Numbered from the stretch's first letter, positions 32,242-42,128 are shown. The stretch is 64,000 nucleotides of DNA from Pontibacter diazotrophicus (GCF_003367245.1 NZ_QRGR01000008.1:124001-188000), one strand, 5' to 3'. Notes: generated by a model not told the origin, from the sequence alone. Translations and numbers: made by a program.

Positions 32242-34851
32242 TTAAGCTGCCTGTACTTTTCTTTTTGGTTTTGGCGTGCTGGCTGGCTTTTTGTTGCTGC
32301 CGCCTCCTTCTTTGTTGCGTCGCACAATGGCCATCACAAATCCTATACTCATGATCAGCGTACCTATCCAGAGGATGTTTACGAACGGCTTCTCCATTGC
32401 TTTCAGGATGATATAGTCTTTTTGCGTGGCGTTCACACCAATCTTGAAACGGTTGTTTTCCGTGTCAATGTTCATAAAGGTGATGCGAAGGCCAAGGTCA
32501 GCAATTTCTTCCGGCACGCGGCCCATCATCTGGTCTTTAATCATCAGGACAGGGTGCGCATGGTAATCCTTGCGCTCGCCCATAATTTTCATGTCTGCCT
32601 GCACGGCCACATCGCCTTGAGCCAATTCCACACCAGGCACCTTTTCAATACGCTCGATACCGTTAAATACTGCTACATAGTCGTTCAGGATGATGGTATC
32701 GCCGGCGGCTACGTCAAACTCCTGCAGTTCGCCCCAGTCCTTTTCTTCGTTCGGGTCCGGAACAGAGGAGACGTGTGAGTACAGGTCTTTGTCTGCGAAA
32801 TGTTTGATATCCGGAGAAGCCAGTAAGCCCATATTCGGGTTCACCTGCGCACGCGGGTACAGGGTAAACTCCTTGTCGCCTTCACGCTCTTTGTACTGCA
32901 CCTGATAGTAGGTGTTTTCCGGTGATTCCAACTCTAAAGTATCCCCTGTCTGGAAGTATACCTTGTCGCCTACTTTGATGACACCGCGGGCAATGGCTTT
33001 GTACTCATCTGATGTCGGGAAAAGCAATTCGCGGTCTACATATTCGGGTACGCCTTTTACCTCCTGATACTGGCCGTGGTAGCTCACCGTATACTTGTCC
33101 ATCTCAACAGGAGCATTGCGCCACAATAGCACGTTATCGCGGTTAATGTCGTCCGGGAACTCACGAGAGTAAACCATACCGGATGTATTCTGCGAGATGA
33201 TGTTAGAGTAGCCGGATGAGAACAGGATACCAATCAGCATCAGGGCAATACCTATGTGCGATACGGCACCACCTGAAAGTGTTACTTTGCGGTGGAGCAG
33301 GTTCAGGATAATGCTCAGGTTAGCGAACACAGCAAAAAGCGCCGCCACCAGAAGTGTAATATAAACCGGGTTATCGATTGTCTCAGACAGCATGCCCATC
33401 TTCGACAGTACGATGATAAGGCTGGCGAAAAGGAGCGTCAGCATACCTGGTAGTGTGATGGCATCCAAGAACGTTTTCTTCGTGTTTTCGCCTTTGTTCC
33501 ACCACAGCAACTGGCCAATACCAGACAGAATAGCAATGCCCACACCAGCCCAGAGCTGGAATTTGGTGTAGTGCTCAATCTGGTCAGCAGGCAGGGCTGC
33601 ATTCGATTCGATACCGATAAAGCCTAAGAAGGAATTGTACACCGGGATAGAAGTGGTTACCAATACCTGGAAACCAGCAAGGCAAAGCACGGCAGCTCCG
33701 ATAAATACCCAGAATTCACCATTATAGGTCGATAGTTCTTTCTCTGTTGTCGGGATGCTCTTCCATCTATACACCAGCAGGGCAAGAGCCATTACAGCAA
33801 AGGCCGCCAGGTAAGCGAACAGCTGGCCAGACAAGCCAAGGTCTGTGAAGGAGTGCACAGAGGCATTTCCCAGGATACCGCTTCTTGTCAGGAAAGTAGC
33901 ATACAGAATCAGGATAAAGGAAGCGATAACGAGGATGTACGATGCTTTAAGGCCTTGCTTGCCACGGCGGTAAGCCACCATGGTATGGATAGCGCCTATC
34001 AGCACCAGCCACGGGATATACACGGCATTTTCTACAGGGTCCCAGTTCCAGTAGCCACCAAAGTTCAGGGTTTCGTAAGCCCAGTAAGCACCCATCATGG
34101 TACCTATACCTAAGATAACGCCGGCAAAAAGTGCCCATGGCAGCGCAGGCTTCACCCACTCCGTAAATTTACCTTTCCAAAGACCGGCCATCGCAAACGC
34201 AAATGGCACCAGTGTCGCGGCAAAACCGAGGAACAGCGTCGGCGGGTGAATCACCATCCAGTAGTTCTGGAGCAGCGGGTTTAGGCCAGTACCATCCTGC
34301 GGCACAAAGTTAGGGTCCATGGCGAACACCGGGGCATCCGTCATAAAGTCACGCATCAGGATAAAAGGAGAGGAGCCTATCTTCAGGTCACCAATCACAA
34401 TACCTAATATCATGGAAGTCAGGAAGAGCTGCACAAACGAGAACATCGCCATCACAGGAGCTTCCCATACTTTGTTTTTCTTGCCCGCGTTAATCAGCAC
34501 CACGCCCAGCGCTACGTGCCAGAAGATCCAGAGCAGGAATGAGCCCTCCTGGCCTTCCCAGAAGCAGGAAATCATGTAATGCACCGGCAGGTGATTGGAA
34601 GAGTGGCTCCAGGCGTAATAGTACTCGTAGCGGTGCTCGTAAATAATGTTGAACAAGCTGAAGACAACTAACAGCACAGCTGCACCATGTACATAAAATG
34701 CACCACGGGCCAGGTTGCGCCAGCTGTTGTCTCCGGTAGCCTCTGCTTTGGAGCGCGAAGCCATAAAATATGCGTAAGAGGACACAATGGCCGCCACAAA
34801 AGCCACAATCACACTTGCATGGCCAATATCCCCAATCAGCGTATTTATCAT
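32242..34851 (-). CDS. ccmF: Cytochrome c haem lyase CcmF
   Basis: 869 aa, longer than the roughly 650 aa of proteobacterial CcmF. About fifteen membrane helices; the WWD haem-binding segment is WDPVENAVYIPWL preceded by NFGGYWN, with conserved His residues in HSSNHLPVHY and VIHPPTLFLG. A large periplasmic domain lies near the C-terminus (residues about 600-810), before the final helix. It attaches haem to apocytochrome c in System I. A 27-bp inverted repeat lies between ccmE and ccmF. Confidence 0.93.
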   Translation of the reverse strand: MINTLIGDIGHASVIVAFVAAIVSSYAYFMASRSKAEATGDNSWRNLARGAFYVHGAAVLLVVFSLFNIIYEHRYEYYYAWSHSSNHLPVHYMISCFWEGQEGSFLLWIFWHVALGVVLINAGKKNKVWEAPVMAMFSFVQLFLTSMILGIVIGDLKIGSSPFILMRDFMTDAPVFAMDPNFVPQDGTGLNPLLQNYWMVIHPPTLFLGFAATLVPFAFAMAGLWKGKFTEWVKPALPWALFAGVILGIGTMMGAYWAYETLNFGGYWNWDPVENAVYIPWLVLIGAIHTMVAYRRGKQGLKASYILVIASFILILYATFLTRSGILGNASVHSFTDLGLSGQLFAYLAAFAVMALALLVYRWKSIPTTEKELSTYNGEFWVFIGAAVLCLAGFQVLVTTSIPVYNSFLGFIGIESNAALPADQIEHYTKFQLWAGVGIAILSGIGQLLWWNKGENTKKTFLDAITLPGMLTLLFASLIIVLSKMGMLSETIDNPVYITLLVAALFAVFANLSIILNLLHRKVTLSGGAVSHIGIALMLIGILFSSGYSNIISQNTSGMVYSREFPDDINRDNVLLWRNAPVEMDKYTVSYHGQYQEVKGVPEYVDRELLFPTSDEYKAIARGVIKVGDKVYFQTGDTLELESPENTYYQVQYKEREGDKEFTLYPRAQVNPNMGLLASPDIKHFADKDLYSHVSSVPDPNEEKDWGELQEFDVAAGDTIILNDYVAVFNGIERIEKVPGVELAQGDVAVQADMKIMGERKDYHAHPVLMIKDQMMGRVPEEIADLGLRITFMNIDTENNRFKIGVNATQKDYIILKAMEKPFVNILWIGTLIMSIGFVMAIVRRNKEGGGSNKKPASTPKPKRKVQAA

Positions 34852-34858
34852 CTTGAAA

Positions 34859-34940
34859 AGTTAGAAAGTTAGAGAGTTAAAAAGTTAGAGAGTTGTCAAG
34901 TAGGAGAGCCTTCACTTTTTAACTCTCTAACTTTCTAACT
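34859..34940. repeat. 27-bp inverted repeat of GTTAGAAA/GTTAGAGA units in the ccmE-ccmF spacer
   Basis: Arms 34859-34885 and 34914-34940 are exact reverse complements (units AGTTAGAAAG, TTAGAGAGTT), spacer 28 bp. The left arm continues with another GTTAGAGAGTT. The same unit is found at 60753-60772 before tdk. Confidence 0.8.
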
Positions 34941-34952
34941 CTTTAACTTCGT

Positions 34953-35378
34953 TTACAAGCTTGCTGTATTTTGCTGTATTTCTTTTTCCACGTACTTAGA
35001 CGGGCACTTGAGCAGGATCTTGTCTGCCACAAACACGTTATTTTGCATGTTTCCCGTAATCACCACCTGCTCTGAACGCTCAAAATCCTGTGGCTTTGGG
35101 TTATAGTACACCACTTGCTGCTCTACGCGGTTGGTGTCTACCAGCGTAAAGGAGAAGTAGTTGGGGTCTAGCAATGGGTCGTAATTCATGCCCACGATGT
35201 GGCCCTTTGCATCTTTTTTCAGGCGGCCCACAACGTGTACCTTTGTAGCGTTGCCTTCCTCGGCACGCTCAATAGCCTCTCCGAATGATACATAAGTACT
35301 GGCATCGCCTGCAGAAGACATGATAATGCCAATGGCAAGAGCGATGACTACAATCCCGATGATGTGTGACTTCTTCAT
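34953..35378 (-). CDS. ccmE: Haem chaperone CcmE, Cys-variant (CxxxY)
   Basis: 141 aa: one N-terminal anchor (residues about 5-22) and the OB-fold (VHVVGRLKKDAKGHIVG; VTGNMQNNVFVADKILLKC). The haem-binding motif, HxxxY in E. coli, reads CPSKY here, i.e. Cys replaces His; this variant is known from some anaerobes and archaea (System I*). The protein carries haem from CcmC to CcmF. It is encoded between ccmD and ccmF. Confidence 0.9.
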   Translation of the reverse strand: MKKSHIIGIVVIALAIGIIMSSAGDASTYVSFGEAIERAEEGNATKVHVVGRLKKDAKGHIVGMNYDPLLDPNYFSFTLVDTNRVEQQVVYYNPKPQDFERSEQVVITGNMQNNVFVADKILLKCPSKYVEKEIQQNTASL

Positions 35379-35515
35379 CTGTATATGAAATAATATTTGT
35401 TCTTATTCCGATTCCTAACACGCCTCAGGTAAATATAAATCCATAGCGGCAGGCTAATTTTTACATGATTGATATCAGCTTTTCTCTGGCCTCAAGCTGT
35501 ATAGCCAGTTTGCTG

Positions 35516-35788
35516 TTAACGGTTAACCAAGTCATCTTTCAGCTGCGCTTCCAGCTTTCCTACCTTTCGGTCTAAGGAGATAAGGTACAGTATCATGCCC
35601 ACTAACACCGTGAGCAGTACGGCCACCACTACGTAAATTTTTCCGTCCTGGCGAAGAACGTCGGCCATTTCCACTTCCGGCTCAGCTACCACCGTTGTCG
35701 TGGCTTCTGCCTGGGCCTGCACTTGCTGGATGCCTGCTGTGGTGCATAGCATAAAGCACCATACTGCCAGTATTCTAAACAGTTTCAT
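35516..35788 (-). CDS. CcmD-like small membrane protein
   Basis: 90 aa. A signal-peptide-like N-terminus (MKLFRILAVWCFMLCTTAG), a short acidic segment, one strong membrane helix (IYVVVAVLLTVLVGMILYLI) and a charged tail (RKVGKLEAQLK). Position directly after ccmC, with a 14-bp overlap, and single-helix form suggest the CcmD role (release of holo-CcmE). It is longer than typical CcmD because of the N-terminal signal. 35379-35515 shows no further gene. Confidence 0.7.
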   Translation of the reverse strand: MKLFRILAVWCFMLCTTAGIQQVQAQAEATTTVVAEPEVEMADVLRQDGKIYVVVAVLLTVLVGMILYLISLDRKVGKLEAQLKDDLVNR

Positions 35789-36440
35789 ATAGTCGTTGTC
35801 TGAGTAATTCTAATCTTGATTTCACATTCACAATCCAGACGCCCAGCAGTGTCCAGCCCAGAACGGCAGGGTAAAACACCATGCGCAGGCTGCTGTCCAT
35901 GTCGTATGTGTTAAAGCCCGGGTTGCCGCCGTTGCCGGGGTGCAGCGAGTCTGTCATGCGCGGCAGGATAAACAGCAGGGGGATAAGGGCCGCAAAGGCA
36001 AAGATGTTGTACACGGCACTGATGCGGGCTCTTTGCTGCTGCTCATTAAAAGAACTGCGCAGCACGAGGTATGCGAAATAAATAAGCAGGCCAATAGCCG
36101 AGGCATTCTGCTTCGGATCGCTGCTCCAGTATTCGCCCCACGTAAACCTGGCCCACTCCATACCGGTGATAATGCCCAGCACACCGAACAGGATACCTAC
36201 TTTGGCTGCTTCAGCGGCAATGATATCATTTTTTATGGTGGGCTTTTTCAGATATTTGATAGAGTAGGCAAAGGAGATGAGCAGGATCAGGATCATCCCA
36301 AACCACATCGGCACGTGAAAGTACAGGTTCCGGATGGTCTCGTTCAGGATAGCCAGGCGAGGCACCTCCGATAGCATACCAGCCACTACGGTAAACACCA
36401 ATAGTAACACGGCCAGTATTTTCCACCAATTCTTCTTCAT
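35775..36440 (-). CDS. ccmC: Haem exporter/handling protein CcmC
   Basis: 221 aa from Met at 36440 (MKKNWWKILAVLLL). Six helices with the WWD-like segment FTWGEYWSSDPKQNA and His in LYFHVPMWFG, which flank haem in CcmC. It loads haem onto CcmE. It lies downstream of ccmB (116-bp spacer containing an AGAGCG/CGCTCT hairpin near 36457). Confidence 0.92.
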   Translation of the reverse strand: MKKNWWKILAVLLLVFTVVAGMLSEVPRLAILNETIRNLYFHVPMWFGMILILLISFAYSIKYLKKPTIKNDIIAAEAAKVGILFGVLGIITGMEWARFTWGEYWSSDPKQNASAIGLLIYFAYLVLRSSFNEQQQRARISAVYNIFAFAALIPLLFILPRMTDSLHPGNGGNPGFNTYDMDSSLRMVFYPAVLGWTLLGVWIVNVKSRLELLRQRLYETV

Positions 36441-36556
36441 TCTTCTATTTTTAACAGAGCGCACGCCGCTCTTTTTACTTGTAACATTTTTCAGCCGTTT
36501 TCGTCACCAAATGCGCCTAAAAAAATGCTTTTTTTGCTCTGGCATAAGCTAAAACC

Positions 36557-37225
36557 CTACGAACGCCAAAGGTACGGGAACAAAATGTAAGAAACAGTGA
36601 CGACGATCATGTTTATGGCGAGCAGGGTAAGCAGTTCGTCGAGGCTGAGGCTACGGTCAAGACCGTCCAAGGCGTTTTTTGACATTTTGATGAGCATCAG
36701 CAGCATCGGCACGATAACGGGAAAGCTGAGCACAGCCATGAGCGTACTGCTGTTGGCGGCCTTGGAGGCAATACCCGAAATCATGGTAAGGGAGGTGGAG
36801 AAACCAATAGCTCCTAACAGAAGCGAGAGCAGGAACATCGGCACATCCTGCACCGGGTTGCCCAGCACCAAGGCATAAAACAGGAAACACATCAGGGCCA
36901 GCACCAGCATCAGCAGGGTGTTATATACTATTTTGGCCAGTATAACGCCCTGCGGGCTCACAATGGAGTAGAAGTAGAGCAGTCGCCCCCGGTTCTCCTG
37001 CATAAAGCTCTTGGCAATGGCGTTTACTGACGTAAACAGCAGGATAATCCACAACACTGCATTCCAGACAGGCACCACCAGCACGTTAGAGCGCAACCCG
37101 AAGCTGAGGTAGCAGACAAACACTACGCTGCCGACATACAGCAGCATGCCATTGAAAGCGTACTTTTGCCGCCACTCCAGCACTAAATCCTTCTGAATTA
37201 AGTATAAAATCTCTTTAAACAGCAC
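36557..37225 (-). CDS. ccmB: Haem exporter membrane subunit CcmB
   Basis: 222 aa, six membrane helices, starting MLFKEILYLIQKDLVLEWRQKYAF, the typical CcmB N-terminus; RGRLLYFYSIVSPQGVILAK and GFSTSLTMISGIASKA segments agree. It is the permease of the CcmAB ABC unit. The ATPase gene ccmA, normally just upstream, is not in this window. Confidence 0.92.
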   Translation of the reverse strand: MLFKEILYLIQKDLVLEWRQKYAFNGMLLYVGSVVFVCYLSFGLRSNVLVVPVWNAVLWIILLFTSVNAIAKSFMQENRGRLLYFYSIVSPQGVILAKIVYNTLLMLVLALMCFLFYALVLGNPVQDVPMFLLSLLLGAIGFSTSLTMISGIASKAANSSTLMAVLSFPVIVPMLLMLIKMSKNALDGLDRSLSLDELLTLLAINMIVVTVSYILFPYLWRS

Positions 37226-37350
37226 TGCTTCTCAGTTTTACCGCAAAGGTAAGGCACAATTTACTCCGAAGGTAGCTTTGGGGTGGTTATTGTGTGGTAG
37301 ATGGTTAAATGGCTGTAAAATGAACAAGCTGTTCAGGTCTCCATTCAAAG

Positions 37351-37379
37351 AAAAAGCACGAGCCATAACGGCCCGTGCT
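37351..37379 (-). terminator. Terminator of the pst-phoU operon
   Basis: Stem AGCACG-GCC / GGC-CGTGCT with one mismatch (37355-37379), followed in the minus direction by CTTTTTCTTTG. It lies about 60 bp past the phoU stop, after a CAACAATC-type low-complexity stretch. Confidence 0.7.
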
Positions 37380-37440
37380 CTGCATGTTTTTTAGTACTGC
37401 TGATCCCAACAATCAACAATCTAACCATTCAACAATTAAG

Positions 37441-38118
37441 TTAATCCTTCTTCTTTTTCTTGTCCTGCTTGTGCTTTACCACTTTGGCTTCGCGGTAGAA
37501 GATAATTTCTTCTGCGATGTTGGTGACCTGGTCGCCTACGCGCTCTACCTTTTTGATGATAGACAGGACTGCCAGCGCCTCAGAAATCTTTTCCGGGTTA
37601 TCCGCCATAAATTTTGTCACGATAGTGTCTGATTTGCGGTAGATCTTGTCTAAGGCTCTGTCCCGCTTGATCAGCGTTTTTGCCAGCACAGGATCATTTG
37701 TTTTGAAAGCGACACGGCAATCTGCAAACATGGCGATTGCCTCCTCATACATGGGCACCACCTTGGTCATCTCCAGCAGCGGTTCACTTACAGGCGCATC
37801 CAGTTTTTTTACGAAGCGTGCGATACCCTCTGCTGTGTCGCCAATACGCTCGAGGTTGGCGTTTATTTTAAGCACCGCCAGTACCATGCGCAGGTCAACG
37901 GCTACGGGTGTAAACAGAGCAAAGAAGTTCTCGCACATGCGGTCAATCTTCACATCGAATTGGTTTACTTTTCTGTCGCGCTTAATAATTTGCTTTGCCA
38001 GTTCCTGGTCGGCCTGCAGCATGGCATCGTGCCCGCTTTGCAGCTGGTACTCCACCAGGTCCCACATTTCCAGCAGCTTCGTTTTAAGTTTTTCTAATTC
38101 TACATCTATATGAGGCAT
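37441..38118 (-). CDS. phoU: Phosphate-transport regulator PhoU
   Basis: 225 aa, two tandem three-helix PhoU repeats, each with an acidic metal-binding motif (KINANLERIGDTAEGIA and IIKKVERVGDQVTNIAEE). It represses the Pho response by linking PstB with the sensor kinase. Lys-rich C-terminal tail (KVVKHKQDKKKKKD). The leader 15-26 nt before ATG is TCTCACCCATAC, complementary over 13 nt to the candidate RNA at 48264. Confidence 0.95.
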   Translation of the reverse strand: MPHIDVELEKLKTKLLEMWDLVEYQLQSGHDAMLQADQELAKQIIKRDRKVNQFDVKIDRMCENFFALFTPVAVDLRMVLAVLKINANLERIGDTAEGIARFVKKLDAPVSEPLLEMTKVVPMYEEAIAMFADCRVAFKTNDPVLAKTLIKRDRALDKIYRKSDTIVTKFMADNPEKISEALAVLSIIKKVERVGDQVTNIAEEIIFYREAKVVKHKQDKKKKKD

Positions 38119-38178
38119 CGTAATCTAAATTAGTATGGGTGAGAATATATAAGGAAACGTTATAAGGAGGCAAATAGC

Positions 38179-38943
38179 TTATCCGAAACGCCCGGTTATA
38201 TAATTTTGTGTGCGGTTGTCCTGCGGACTCGTGAACATTGTCTTGGTTTTAGAAAACTCCACCAGTTCCCCCATATAAAAGAAAGCAGTATGATCGCTCA
38301 CACGGCCCGCCTGCTGCATGTTGTGCGTTACAATAACGATAGTATACTCGCTCTTCAACTCATAGATCAACTCCTCTATTTTAGCAGTAGAAAGCGGGTC
38401 GAGGGCAGAGGCAGGTTCATCCATCAGCAGCACGGAAGGCGAAATGGCCAGTGCGCGGGCAATGCACAGCCTTTGCTGCTGCCCACCTGATAATGCCAGT
38501 GCTGATTGGTTGAGCTTGTCTTTCACCTCTTCCCAGAGTGCAGACCGTCGCAGCGACTTCTCTGCCGCTTCCTCTAAAACACTCTTGTTTTTGATGCCCT
38601 GTATTTTGAGGCCATACACCACATTCTCAAAAATGCTCTTCGGGAAAGGGTTTGGCTTCTGGAACACCATACCTACTTCTTTCCGCAACTCATCCACACG
38701 CACGTCCTTTGCATAGATGTCTCTGCCGTCCAGCAGAATATCTCCTTCTGTCCGGAAGCCGTCGATGTAGTCGTTCATGCGGTTAAAGGTGCGCAAGAAC
38801 GTAGACTTGCCACAGCCGGATGGGCCAATGAAGGCAGTCACATTTTTTTCTTCCATGGCAATATTGATGCTCTTAAGGGCATGGAAGTCGCCGTAGTAGG
38901 CATTCAGCTCTTTTGCTTCAAGCTTCGTTGTTTTTTTATTCAT
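38179..38943 (-). CDS. pstB: Phosphate ABC transporter ATPase PstB
   Basis: 254 aa from Met at 38943. Walker [11 protein letters not shown]-loop [12 protein letters not shown], signature LSGGQQQRL, Walker [14 protein letters not shown], switch His in VTHNMQQA. It powers high-affinity phosphate import. There is a 167-bp spacer to pstA (38944-39110) in which nothing certain was found. Confidence 0.97.
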   Translation of the reverse strand: MNKKTTKLEAKELNAYYGDFHALKSINIAMEEKNVTAFIGPSGCGKSTFLRTFNRMNDYIDGFRTEGDILLDGRDIYAKDVRVDELRKEVGMVFQKPNPFPKSIFENVVYGLKIQGIKNKSVLEEAAEKSLRRSALWEEVKDKLNQSALALSGGQQQRLCIARALAISPSVLLMDEPASALDPLSTAKIEELIYELKSEYTIVIVTHNMQQAGRVSDHTAFFYMGELVEFSKTKTMFTSPQDNRTQNYITGRFG

Positions 38944-39110
38944 AAATGAAGAGAATCGATAAAAGACATAAGGCACAGGCGTGCTGTTACTGTTGATCTA
39001 AAACACTGTACATTCTTTACCTCCACTGGCGTTATCTGCTATTAGTATAACGTGCTGAAGGTAGAAAAATTAGTCTTGTGTCCTGATTCTTATCCTGCTG
39101 ATCCTTATTG

Positions 39111-39968
39111 TTACCACTTGATTTTCTTTTGCTGTCTGTTGCGTAAGTATACGGCAATTCCGTTCAGCAAAAAGGTAATTGCTAACAAAACTATAATGGC
39201 TCCTGCTGCATTCGTCAAAAATGCCTCCTGTGGTCTGGAGGTCCAGTTAAAGATCTGGATCGGGAGCACAGTAAACTCATCAAGCGGTGTGGCTGGCGTA
39301 AAAGGCACATAAGCCAGGGCACCAATAACGATAAGCGGAGCAGCCTCGCCCACAGCCCTTGAAAGTGATAGGATGATGCCTGTCAGGATGCCGCCAAAAG
39401 ATGCCGGCAGCACCTGGTTCCAGACAGTTTGCCACTTGGAGGCGCCCAGGGCAAAAGAACCATCGCGCACGCTGCGGGGCACCGCTTTGATTGCCTCACG
39501 AGTGGTTACAATGATAATGGGGAGGATCAGGAGCGACAAGGTAAGCGCACCTGCCAGGAGGCTGCCGCCCAGGCGCATCTGGCGCACGAATACCTCCAGG
39601 CCCAGCAAACCATAGATAATGGAAGGCACCCCTGCTAAGTTTGCAATATTAATTTCCAGAAAGTTCGTCCACCTGTTCTTCCTGCTGTACTCTTCCAGGT
39701 AAATGCCGGCACCCACACCTAAGGGGAAGGCGATAATGGCAGTCAGCACCAGTATCCAGAGAGTGCCAGCCCAGGCCGTTAATATACCGGCGCGGCTCGC
39801 CCTGCGCGAGGGCAGGCTGGTCAGGAAGTCCCAGTCGATGCGGGAAAAGCCTTCTATGGCGATATCAAAGAGGAAAACTGCGAGTATAACCAGCCCGATG
39901 AACGTACAGAAGACACCGAAAACCTGAAATGCTTTGTCTTTGAGCCTGTTCTTTTCTGAATTAGTCAT
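39111..39968 (-). CDS. pstA: Phosphate ABC transporter permease PstA
   Basis: 285 aa, six helices; EAA-loop region EAIKAVPRSVRDGSFALGA and the GIILSLSRAVGEAAPLIVIGA segment (short motifs) are typical of PstA. It overlaps pstC by 8 bp. Confidence 0.95.
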   Translation of the reverse strand: MTNSEKNRLKDKAFQVFGVFCTFIGLVILAVFLFDIAIEGFSRIDWDFLTSLPSRRASRAGILTAWAGTLWILVLTAIIAFPLGVGAGIYLEEYSRKNRWTNFLEINIANLAGVPSIIYGLLGLEVFVRQMRLGGSLLAGALTLSLLILPIIIVTTREAIKAVPRSVRDGSFALGASKWQTVWNQVLPASFGGILTGIILSLSRAVGEAAPLIVIGALAYVPFTPATPLDEFTVLPIQIFNWTSRPQEAFLTNAAGAIIVLLAITFLLNGIAVYLRNRQQKKIKW

Positions 39969-40836
39969 ACTTTTCCTGATATTTCTTTTTTATCCAGAAG
40001 CTGATATTGTTCAGCGCAAACGTGAAAATGAAAAGGGTGATACCGGCGGCAAAGATGGTGCGGTACTCCAGGGAGCCATGGGGCACGTCGCCTAAACTCA
40101 CCTGCACAATATAAGTCGTGATGGTCTCAATAGGCACCAGCGGGTTTAGCGTAAGGCGCGGCTGCTGGCCTGCGGCGATGGCCACAATCATGGTTTCGCC
40201 TACTGCCCGGGAGATGCCCAGTATAACAGATACCACAATGCCCGAAGAGGCCGCAGGCACCATCACGCCAAATGCAGTCTGCAGGCGGGTGGAGCCCATG
40301 CCATAGGCAGCTTCCCGCAGGGAGCGCGGTACGGCACTAATGGCATCTTCACTGAGCGAGGAAATCATTGGGATGATCATAATGCCCATCACAATACCTG
40401 CCGACAAGGCATTGAAACCAGCCAGACCAGGTATAAAGCCCTGTAAAAAAGGTGTGACTACTGTGAGGGCAAAGAAGCCATACACTACTGTTGGGATGGT
40501 AGCCAGCACCTCCAGCATCGGCTTTATCACCTGTTTAAACCCGGCATGTGCATACTCATTTAAGTAAACAGCGATGGTCAGGCCAAGGGGTAAGGCTACG
40601 GCAATGGCAATAAATGTGGTGAGCAGAGTGCCTGCCACCAAAGGCATGATGCCAAACTTTTTATCGGCAAACAGGGGTGTCCACTCCTTCTCGGTCAGGA
40701 ACCGGACAATGGATACTTCACTGAAGAAGGCAATAGACTCCGAGAGCAATACCCAGATAATGCCTATCGTGATAAGGATTGTGATTACCGCTGATAACCA
40801 CAACAAGCCCTCGATTATTTTTTCAGATACTCTCAA
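39961..40836 (-). CDS. pstC: Phosphate ABC transporter permease PstC
   Basis: 291 aa, six helices; EAA loop DAISAVPRSLREAAYGMG and the GISRAVGETMIVAIAAG segment are typical of PstC. It follows pstS after a 73-bp spacer holding a strong hairpin. Confidence 0.95.
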   Translation of the reverse strand: MRVSEKIIEGLLWLSAVITILITIGIIWVLLSESIAFFSEVSIVRFLTEKEWTPLFADKKFGIMPLVAGTLLTTFIAIAVALPLGLTIAVYLNEYAHAGFKQVIKPMLEVLATIPTVVYGFFALTVVTPFLQGFIPGLAGFNALSAGIVMGIMIIPMISSLSEDAISAVPRSLREAAYGMGSTRLQTAFGVMVPAASSGIVVSVILGISRAVGETMIVAIAAGQQPRLTLNPLVPIETITTYIVQVSLGDVPHGSLEYRTIFAAGITLFIFTFALNNISFWIKKKYQEKYD

Positions 40837-40858
40837 GGCGCTGCCTGTTTATTTGTAA

Positions 40859-40895
40859 GCATGCGTACAGCAAAAAGGCTTTGCCGTACGCATGC
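40859..40895 (-). promoter_or_regulatory. Intercistronic hairpin between pstS and pstC
   Basis: Arms GCATGCGTAC (40859-40868) / GTACGCATGC (40886-40895) plus inner GCAAA/TTTGC. No T-run follows in the minus direction. Such hairpins stabilise or partly terminate upstream mRNA, and would allow more PstS than permease. Confidence 0.6.
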
Positions 40896-40909
40896 TATCC
40901 TATTGTCTG

Positions 40910-41911
40910 TTACTGTTGCTGGGTAGTAGCATTTGCGCCTGAGCTGAATTGCTCGAACTTCTGCTTCTGCTCCTCATATATTTCGGCTGGCATCGGGATA
41001 TAACCTACCTCCTCGCCAAGCTCTGCCGCGTTGTCGAGGTAAAAGTTAACGAACTCTACTACTTCTGGTCTGCTAGCTGCTCTGGAATTAACATAGATAT
41101 AGAGCGGGCGGGAAAGGGGTGCATAAGAGCCGTCTTTTACTGTTTCAAGAGAGGGCAGGATGGCACCCTGTCCGTTGCTGTCGTTCTCGTCGTTTACCGG
41201 CACGGCTTTCAGCTTGTCTTGGTTCTCATCATAGTAAGCGTACCCGAAAAAGCCAAGGGCATATGGGTCAGTAGAAACGCCCTGCACCAGTACGTTGTCG
41301 TCTTCGCTGGCCGTATAATCACCGCGGCTGGCGTGGCTTTCGCCTACAATGGCTTCTGTAAAGTAGTCGTAAGTACCAGACTCTACACCGGCACCGTACA
41401 GGTGAATCTCCTGGTCAGGCCACTCCGGACGAATCTGGTTCCATCTGGTGATAGTGCCTTGAGCGGCAGGTTCCCATATTTTCTTCAGTTCTGCTACGGT
41501 GATGTCGTTTACCCAATCGTTCTCCGGGTGCACCACTACTGTTAAGCCGTCGTAGGCTACAGGCAGCTCTACAAAAGTAATGTTGTTCTCTGCCGCAAGC
41601 TGCTTCTCAGAATCGTTCATGGTGCGCGAAGCATCCACAATGTCAATTTCGCCGCGGGAGAACTTCTTCATGCCGCCGCCTGTGCCTGATACACCCACAG
41701 TCACTCTCACGTTAGGTGCCTCTTCACGGAAATCCTCCGCTACAGCCTCTGTGATGGGGTATACGGTAGAGGAGCCGTCTATCTGGATATTACCTGAAAG
41801 GTCGCTGTTGGCACCTTCGGTTGTGCTGCCGCCACAGGCGCTGAAGAGCAGAGTGCCTCCTAAAAGAAGGGCTGCGTTTATTTTGAAATAGTTAAGCCTA
41901 AGATTCAACAT
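40910..41911 (-). CDS. pstS: Phosphate-binding lipoprotein PstS
   Basis: 333 aa from Met at 41911 ([19 protein letters not shown]), giving a lipoprotein signal with lipobox LFSAC (Cys 26). Binding-site segments: [39 protein letters not shown], and VESGTYDYF with the phosphate-binding Ser/Gly/Thr. It captures periplasmic phosphate for PstCAB and is first in the operon. Its 217-bp upstream region holds two possible Pho half-sites (42102-42118). Confidence 0.95.
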   Translation of the reverse strand: MLNLRLNYFKINAALLLGGTLLFSACGGSTTEGANSDLSGNIQIDGSSTVYPITEAVAEDFREEAPNVRVTVGVSGTGGGMKKFSRGEIDIVDASRTMNDSEKQLAAENNITFVELPVAYDGLTVVVHPENDWVNDITVAELKKIWEPAAQGTITRWNQIRPEWPDQEIHLYGAGVESGTYDYFTEAIVGESHASRGDYTASEDDNVLVQGVSTDPYALGFFGYAYYDENQDKLKAVPVNDENDSNGQGAILPSLETVKDGSYAPLSRPLYIYVNSRAASRPEVVEFVNFYLDNAAELGEEVGYIPMPAEIYEEQKQKFEQFSSGANATTQQQ

Positions 41912-42101
41912 ACAATAAGATGTTATGGGTTGGTTGGTTTTAGATGGTCTTGAATATATCAATATTACTTTACTGCGGCTATACTATAATGTATATGAAG
42001 TAGTTGTGTGCCGTGGCAGTAGAGCCGTTCAGTCTTTGTTATCAGGCGATTTTGAGTATGCAAAGTTGTGCTACAAGCAGGCAATCTGCACCTTGTCGTG
42101 T

Positions 42102-42118
42102 ATTAAGTAATTGTTAAG
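42102..42118 (-). promoter_or_regulatory. Possible Pho half-site pair upstream of pstS
   Basis: CTTAAC (42118-42113) and CTTAAT (42107-42102) on the minus strand, spaced 11 bp. The phase is the same as in the arrays at 43.5-43.8 kb, but only two repeats are visible and no TAnnTTTG box lies 10 bp downstream, so it is weak. Confidence 0.3.
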
Positions 42119-42128
42119 TTTTATGAAC

